Below are positions 57,188 through 64,000 of a stretch of DNA of 64,000 nucleotides, in pieces. Numbering within the stretch: the stretch's first letter is position 1; the number at the start of each line of letters is the position of its first letter. The stretch comes from Berberis thunbergii (lineage: Eukaryota > Streptophyta > Magnoliopsida > Ranunculales > Berberidaceae), in the NCBI GenBank assembly GCA_003290165.1, contig QNQO01006240.1, forward strand, positions 1 to 64,000, in the 5' to 3' direction. The translations under genes were made by a program, and so were the position numbers. Under the pieces are notes generated by a model. The model was not told the origin of the DNA, made no database searches, and saw nothing but the letters and a program-made list of their open reading frames with translations.

Positions 57188-60100
57188 TAAAGAGTTTTGT
57201 GGAACTGTATTTCTTGTTATTCATAGTGGCCACAACCTTGGGATATATATACAAAGCTAGCAATACTAAACTAGGTAGCAAATAAACTAAGCTAGGAAAT
57301 ATACAACTCAGCTTACCAAAGACTATCCTAGAGAATATTTACAGAATAATCCTAGAGAATATCTACAGAATAATCCTAGAGAATATCATATACAATATGT
57401 CCACTAATACTCCATCTCAAGTAGGAACATGGAGATTGCAAATGCTCAACTTGCGAAGGAGTAAATAAAATTGTGATTTACCAAGAGCCTTGGTCAAAAT
57501 ATTTGCTAACTGTGCACCAATACGAATATGAGACGTAGAAATTGTTCCATCTTGCAAGGCATCACGAACAAAGTGACAATCAATTTCTATATGTTTCGTT
57601 CTTTCATGAAAAATCGGATTAGCCGCTATATAGAGAGCAGCTTGACTATCACAAAACAATCACATGGGACGCACATGTTGTATCCCAAAACAAGCCAAAA
57701 GGGATTTTAACCACTTTAACTCACATGTAGTAGTGGCCATAGACCTATACTCGGCCTCCGCAGAAGATCGGGAAATAGTTGGTTGTTTTTTCGTTTTCCA
57801 AGAGACAGGAGATGAGCCTAATAAAACAAAGTATCCAGTCAATGATCTCCGAGTCAAAGGACAACTTGCCCAGTCACTATCACAGAATGCATAGAGTTGA
57901 AAAGTACTTTCCCCGCGCAGCAAAATACCATGTCCATGACATTCTTTCAAATACCGCAAAACTCTCAAAGCGGCGTCCCAATGTTCAACACGAGGATCAC
58001 CCATAAACTGAACTAATATATGTACGGAGTAACACAACTCAGGCCATGTAATCGTCAAGTAGATTAGGCGCCCTACAAGTCACCGGTATTTTTCCGGGTC
58101 ATCAAAGATGGCGCCATTGGTGGTGGCAAGATGGTGGTTTTGTTCCATGGGTGTAGAAGCAGGGCGTGCTCCAAGTAATCCGGCCTCACTTATAATGTCA
58201 AAAACATATTTGCGTTGTGAAAGAAACAAACCGTCCTTCCCACGTGCTCCTTCAATGCCAAGAAAGTACTTCAGAATGCCCAAGTCTTTCATATGAAATC
58301 TCTCACTTTGTTGCTTGAATTTTTCGATTGCCAAAAAAGAAGATCATGTGATTATAATGTCATCCACATACACAAGGACATGTACAGCAACATCACCCTT
58401 GGAATAACTAAACAAGGAGTAATCAGCATAAGATTGTTTAAAACCAAGATCCTTCAAAGCAATTGAGAGCTTAGCAAACCAATTCTGAGGCGCTTGATGG
58501 AGTCCATACAATGACTTAAGTAATCGACACACCTTACTCGAAGTAGCAGAATTAAAGGCAGGAGGTAGTTGCATATATACCTCCTCATCAAGATCTCCAT
58601 GTAGGAAGGTGTTATGCACATCTATCTGGTGCAGTTCCCACTTTCTTGCCACTGCTATAGCCAAAAATGTTCGAACTGTGACCATTTTAGCTACAGGGGC
58701 AAATGTTTCATTGAAGTCAATCCCTGTAACTTGCCAATTTCCGTACACTACTAGACGCCCCTTCAATCGTTCAACCGTACCATCAGATCGATACTTGACT
58801 TTATAGACCCACTTACACCCGATTGGCTTCTTCCCGGGCGGAAAGTTATCTAAAGTCCAAGTGTAATTCCTCTCAAGGGCATCAATTTCTTCTTGCATGG
58901 CTTTCCACCAACCAGGATCCTTAATAGCTTCTTTAAAGTGCCTGCAGTAATTGCTGCCAGAAAATGGGTGTGTCTCACAGAAAACTTGTCACAATTTACA
59001 TAATAAGCAATGGGAAAAGGAGTACCTGAGGACTTTGACGGAGCAGGTGTAGGTGATGTGACAGGGTTTATAACTCGAACAGTGTTGGTAATGAAGCCCT
59101 TGAGTTTACTAGAAGGTTTCTTTATTCGATGACCTCGACCAGTGTCTTACGGAACATTTGCTTCATTAATCACAACCTCCCCATTATCCGAAATTTCACC
59201 AACACCAAGCTGCTGGATAGCCTCCAAGTCGCCATTGGTTGATGGTATGACGTGTTGTACAACTTCCACAGCCCCGCCACCAGGTGCTGGTAATCTGACG
59301 GGCTGATCAACTGCCTCAGCCCCGCCATCACTGCCACCTGCCACAACCGAGTGCTCCTCACTCCCCCTTGCTAAGGGAGTATCCTCAAAAGAAGTCACAG
59401 TGTCATAATACTCCTCATTTTCAAGCACAACATCAGTATTGTTCAACTTGATTTCATAAGCAAAAGGGAACTGTTGTTCGCAAAAGACAACATCTCGAGA
59501 TATAAAGAACACATTTTTCTCTAAGTCATACAAATGCCACCCCTTTTTACTAAAAGGATACCCCACAAATACACATCGACTAGAACGAGGACCAAACTTG
59601 CCCTTCACACGCGGTTGATTTTTGACAAAACAAATACAACCGAATACATTAAGGGCATCATACTTAGGAGGGGAACCAAAGAGAATCTCGTGAGGGGTTT
59701 TTTCATTTAGCAATGGGGTAGGGGTTCGGTTTATTACATAGGCAGCCGTCATGATACTCTCCCCCCAAAAAGAAATGGGAAGATTAGCTTGAAAAAGTAA
59801 TGTCCGAGCCACATTAAAAATATGCCTATGTTTACATTCTACCCTCCCATTTTGTTGGGGAGTGTCGACACAAGAGGTTTGATGAAGAATACCATTGTCA
59901 GCATAAAATCGATGAAGACATGTAAATTCCCTTCCGTTATCACTTCTTAGAATTTTAACATGTTTATCAAATTGTGTGGAAACCATTCTACAAAAATCCT
60001 TAATGAGTTGAGGCACCTCAGATTTTTTAGCCATCAAATAAACCCATACGGCTCGAGAACAGTCATCAACAATGGTTTAAAAATAATGAGCACCACAACT

Positions 60101-62201
60101 AACATGCAAAGTATACGCACCCCAAATATCACAATGGATTAAATCAAAAACATCTTTGGTTTTATTATTACTCAAAAGAAACATACTTCTAGTTTGTTTG
60201 ACTCTTAAACAAATATCACAAGGTTCATGGACAACACTAACATCCTTATTTCCATTACTCCTATTAATATCAGGCAAAAGAAATTCTACTTGCCGAGAGG
60301 GGTGTCCCAGCCTTTGATGCCACAATTCTCGTTTGTCTTCCACAGTTGCTTGATAAGCCCGAAGTTGTCGCAGAGGCCGAAACCAGTAAACCCCATCACA
60401 TTGTTCACCCGATCCAATCAAAGTCCTCAAAATGCGGTCCTGTATGATGCAAAACTTATCAGTAAACGTGACAGAATAATATAAATCAGCAAGCAAGTGA
60501 GACACCGACAACAAATTACAAGAAAGGTCTGGAACATATAATACATTATATAGCATATTGTGGCTCAAAGTTATCATGCCAGCCTTAGTAGCGATGGTTT
60601 TTTTTCCATTAGGCAGCCCAACAGAAGTAGGAGAGACATCAAATAAGTTGCCAAATAATCTAGCATTACCAGTCATGTGGTTCGAGCATCCGATATCGAT
60701 GATCCATTGATCGGGAAAATCAAACTTACCACTCAACTTTTCGGTCGAAGAAGACTGTCCTTTTGAAGAGTTGAGCATGTTCACAAGTGTAGCCCACTGA
60801 TCATCCGAGAGACCAGGAATGCCGCTACGATCTGACTCATGTATCGGTGCCTGAGCATAGCCTGTACTGGCAGCAAGCTTCGAGGTGGCTGCTGCGTGTA
60901 CGACCTGCCCGCGGCCGCCTCTACCTGCACTCCTGCCTCCCCCTCGTCCAGAACTGCCTCCGCCTCGACCTTGCGCTCCATTGGTGCGGTTCTCATAATA
61001 CCACCAATCCGGGAACCCAATCAGTTGAAAACAATATATAGTCTTGATCATGTCCAGTTTTGGCGCAGTGAGGACAGACGCCATTGGTTCGAGGACGCTC
61101 ACTACCATGAGCAAGAGTCCTTCCCCTAGCAGTCCCTTGTGCCGTGAAACCAACAACATCATATTTGGTTTCGTGGGCTCGAGCAACAGTTTGGTGACGT
61201 TCTTCAGTCACAATTTTAGCAAAGGCCATGTTTTAACTCGGCAAAGGTTCCATCATCAAAATATTGGAAACAACGGTGCCATAAAGAGCAGAATCCAAAT
61301 CAACAAGAAAATCATGTACTTTTTCATTCTCCTGTTCTTTAGCAAATTCAGTAGTAGCAGCACAAGTACATGTCGTGACAGAAGAATATCCCGCAAGTTC
61401 ATCCCATATCTTTAGTAAGTCGTTGTAGTAATTCACCACCGGGCACCCGCGCTGCTTGCAATCACTCAGAAGTGTCTTCAACTCATGGATTCTTGGACTG
61501 TTTCCTATTGAGAAACGTTGTCGAATATCATCCCACATGTCTTTCACATAGTCAGGTTGGGGGACGGATGAGCGTAGGACCCGGATCAAGGGTATTATGA
61601 ATCCATCCCACGAGTATGGAATTAACCATCACCGGGACTCTTCTGGAGTTCCTGTCGTCGGCTTGGCTATGGTTCCATCGAGGAAGTCTAGCTTGTTCTT
61701 TGCACGAAAATTATTCCGCATCGAACGAACTCATTCATTGTAGTTCTCACCACGTAACACAACTGGACAGATTGTGATTTGTGGTCCGTCGAAGGGATGG
61801 AGATAGTATGGAGATGTGGAGTCGAGGGGTTTTGTGGTCTTGTCGTTACCCATGATGATTTGTCTATAGTCGGATGTCGTGTTTGAAGATCAAAGATGTC
61901 AATCGCTGGGAGAACGATTGAAAAAAATTGGTCTTGTCGAAGAAAAAAAATTGGTTTCGTCGGTGGGTACGAGATCTCCTGTTCTTGAGTTGCTCTGACA
62001 CCATAAAGAGTTTTGTGGAACTGTATTTCTTGTTATTCATAGTGGCCACAACCTTCGGATATATATACAAAGCTAGCAATACTAAACTAGGTAGCAAATA
62101 AGCTAAGCTAGGAAAGATACAACTCAGCTTACCAAAGACTATCCTAGAGAATATTTACAGAATAATCCTAAAGAATATCATACACAATCTTTCCACTAAT
62201 A
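57188..62201 (-). mobile_element. Ty1/copia retrotransposon (5014 bp) at the MED25 splice acceptor
   Basis: LTRs at 57188-57409 (222 bp) and 62004-62201 (198 bp) start TAAAGAGTTTTGTGGAACTG on +. The left one has an extra ~24-bp repeat (ACAGAATAATCCTAGAGAAT). The flanks are GTGGG at 57183-57187 and 62202-62206. On - the primer-binding site TGGTGTCAGAGC (61992-62003) abuts the 5' LTR, and CTTGAGATGGAG precedes the 3' LTR. The domain order gag, protease, integrase, RT, RNase H is that of copia. LTR termini are TA rather than TG/CA, probably mutated. Confidence 0.92.
57417..61850 (-). pseudogene. Copia gag-pol polyprotein, degenerate
   Basis: Gag is at 61233-61589 (ELKTLLSDCKQRGCPVVNYY). Protease and pre-integrase are at 60077-61186 (WIIDIGCSNHMTGNARLF, with DIG for the usual DTG/DSG; LWHQRLGHPS). 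Integrase is at 59147-60060 (ILRSDNGREFTC, TPQQNGRVECKHRHI). RT is at 58344-58898 (GCKWVYKVKYRSDGTVERLK, LVYVDDIIIT), followed by a TGA and then AIEKFKQQSERFHMKDLGIL at 58080-58334. RNase H is at 57417-58058 ([38 protein letters not shown]). In-frame stops near 60070, 58340, 58070, 57660 and frame changes near 61200 and 59140 show the copy is dead. Most of each domain is still open, so it is not very old. Confidence 0.88.
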
Positions 62202-62701
62202 GTGGGTGCAGTGTGCAGTTATCCAACTGCCTTCCCAGACATTGTTTCTTTCTGTTTCTGACAAGGCCAGCCGTTTGATTGGAATGCTTTTCCCTGGGGT
62301 GAGATGCTGGTTTAACTATTAAAATGTTGCATCCTCTCATGCATCCTATTAACTGAATAATGCTTTCTGTTTTTACTGGAGCAGGATATGGTAGTTTTTA
62401 AGCCACAAATATCAAGTCAGCAGAAACAACAGCATCCACAGCTACAACATTCTCAAATGCAGCAACAGCTTCAACAACACCAGCATCCACAGCTACAACA
62501 TCTCAAATGCAGCAGCAGCTTCAACAACAGCAGCATCAGCGGCAGATGCAACAACTGCAGCAGCTTCAGCAACAGCAAATGGTTGGTGGAGTAATGGGTT
62601 AGACTTATGTTCAAGGCCCAGGCAGATCACAGATGATGTCTCAAGGCCAAGTAGGGTCTCAAGGCCCACCAAACATGCCTGGAGGTGGGTTTTTATCATA
62701 A

Positions 62702-64000
62702 TTTAGCTTGGCTGCGCAGAAAGCCGTTTTTAATATAGTTATGCTGGATAACTGAACGCGGTGTTCCCATGCATATAATCTGGTAAATGAATTTTCGTTC
62801 GTCTTAAAACTCTTCAATTGGGCAATTGAGGAACCTGATGGATCTTTAGACATGGTCATGATGAGTACTTATATAGTAAACCATGGTCTTTTAGTGCTAA
62901 TATTTTTGCGTAAAAATTGGTTATTTTAGTACGGTGGTGTTTGGTTCAGCTTAAGCGATTGTGTCTCTTGAAGTGTACAACATACGCCATAACACTATGT
63001 TTTGTGTGAGTTTTCCTAGGAAGTGATTAAGATGAACATGGATAGTGAAAAATGACCTGAAGCATGGATTGTGTGAGTGTTTTTTTGAGTTGGATGATAT
63101 TAAAATTAGCTTAGGTAAGGTAGTGAAGATACAAGAAGTCAAATACAAATGAGCTAGTTATAGACCAAAGAGATGTAGGGTGAAGGGCATGCAAGAGGAA
63201 ACAAGCATCTATGTTTTTCTTTTTTACTTGAATGGGTGCCTCCTCGTGTTAGTTGATATGATTACTTATTAAATATTATATTTAGGTTGTAAAAAATAAC
63301 ACTAGTTTGAGGGGAATGAGAAGGAGAAGGAGAAGAAGAAGAAGAGGGAGAGGGGCGACGGCGGAATCGAGGTCAACATCCTGTATAGTCTCCAACTCTT
63401 CTTCTTTGACTTTGTGTTCATTTCGATTTGAGAAAATGGAGATGATATGTGAGGGATGTTTTGGGGTGCCCTCAAATGGGGAGGGAAGAGAAGAAGAGAA
63501 ATAAATGGAGAAAGAGACGAGAAGAGAAAGGATCGAAGAAGACAAGAGGAAGTTGGGAGGGGAAAAGGAGATTTCGATCGATTTGAATTTGGGAGGGGAT
63601 AAAGATTTAGGTTTTTCATTTTATAGGTGGTGTGGAAGAGAACAGTGGTGTGAGAGAAAGTGCATAGTGGAACAAAAAAAAAAAAAAAACCTAGATGGGT
63701 GGTGTGGCTAAGAAAAATATGGTACCAAATAGTCATTTGCCTATATGATTTTGTATGCTCCAAATATGATATTTAGAGGGTTTACCATCTTCAAATCAAA
63801 TCCAATATACTATAATACATATGTTAAAAATTACGATAACCAACACCCTTAAAAAATTATTGGTCTTTAACAAAAGCCCTTACAAAATTGTGCATTTCAA
63901 GTCTACCCCACTAACATGAAAAACCCTTTAGCGAATGTCAGAATTAATGTAGATTTTAAATGGTAAGAGTAGTGTATTTTGAAACCTTTTAGAAAAATTC
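62702..64000. other. 3' flank of the MED25 pseudogene, no recognised gene
   Basis: AT-rich. 63310-63560 is a purine-rich (GAAGAAG) stretch that yields Arg/Glu-rich frames on + and Ser/Pro/Phe-rich frames on -. These are composition effects, not genes. Confidence 0.4.

Larger units (their letters stand above)
39246..62701 (+). pseudogene. MED25: MED25 (PFT1) pseudogene, broken and invaded by transposons
   Basis: MED25 is a Mediator subunit that links transcription factors (jasmonate and light signalling) to RNA polymerase II. Five exon pieces are on + in the correct order. (a) about 39246-39389: DGNKHCILIAASKPYPVPTA, then a frame change before YAETVAKLFPK; vWA domain. (b) 39603-39668: SISLSVISP, a TAG stop, then SRAIYNA. 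(c) about 41256-41468: NVKNPYFLVLISENFMEARG, LNRPGIASLSTNQSPVK, then a 1-bp loss before VDTTTLAAPASRSPPTS. (d) 62212-62298: CAVIQLPSQTLFLSVSDKAS. (e) 62385-62701: DMVVFKPQISSQQ and the Gln-rich tail ending NMPGGGFLS. The first exons and the large middle part are missing. Stops and frameshifts rule out function. Confidence 0.9.

Noticed and set aside
63282..63763. Ser/Pro/Phe-rich and Arg/Glu-rich frames on both strands
   Set aside because: A purine-rich GAAGAAG tract gives long frames on both strands without any protein-family signal.
62930..63860. Possible MITE between GGTGGTGTTTGGTTC (62933) and AACCAACACCCTT (about 63840)
   Set aside because: The two ends do not pair over more than a few bases and no target duplication is seen.

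Overview
This is a nuclear window from a flowering plant, most likely a eudicot. The evidence is plant-type nested LTR retrotransposons (Athila-like, chromovirus, copia), a CACTA element, hAT elements, a plant LINE with RNase H, and intron-bearing fragments of plant genes (MED25, plastid HDS, organellar ClpB, biotin carboxylase, purple acid phosphatase). I found no gene that looks intact. The window is a graveyard of nested transposons laid over a broken MED25 gene and an old LINE. I cannot name the species from the sequence.

Layout: (1) 1-2019 is a degenerate hAT transposase gene on + with one intron. (2) 2310-5723 is a decayed Ty3/gypsy relic on -, followed by or containing a small inverted-repeat element (4757-5674). 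(3) 7170-7806 is another Ty3/gypsy 5' end on -. (4) 8290-8811 and 37286-38025 are two halves of one old LINE on +, split by the insertion of a 28.5 kb Athila-like element (8817-37280, 5-bp target duplication TGACC). The Athila element was itself hit twice. A non-autonomous long-LTR element (14107-22058, duplication TGATT) sits in its RT/RNase H region and ends in a ~2 kb inverted copy of its own LTR. A 9.9 kb CACTA transposon (27380-37238, duplication AAA) sits in its 3' LTR. The CACTA element carries exon-intron fragments of at least seven unrelated plant genes, all on the - strand: La, NADP-malic enzyme, poly(A) polymerase, biotin carboxylase, HDS/IspG, purple acid phosphatase and ClpB. A MITE lies among them.

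(5) 39246-62701 is a MED25 (PFT1) pseudogene on +. Three upstream exons (39246-41468) and the last two (62212-62701) are present and the middle is missing. Between them lie a small hAT element (39978-40756); a gene-fragment-carrying element with pieces of RPS25, a neprosin-like gene and histone H3; a near-complete chromovirus (42871-48145, duplication TGATT) nested inside that; a LINE with a 5' inversion (49409-54623, 12-bp duplication CTGAATAATGTT); a second, inverted copy of the RPS25/neprosin block (about 55090-55953); and a copia element (57188-62201, duplication GTGGG) exactly at the edge of a MED25 exon. (6) 62702-64000 is the MED25 3' flank with nothing I can name.

The nesting gives relative dates: LINE and MED25 decay first, then Athila, then the palindromic LTR element and the CACTA. 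The chromovirus is younger than the RPS25/neprosin/H3 element it splits. The most unusual items are the multi-gene CACTA, the LTR element that ends in an inverted LTR but still has a perfect target duplication, and the twin RPS25-neprosin chimeric blocks.
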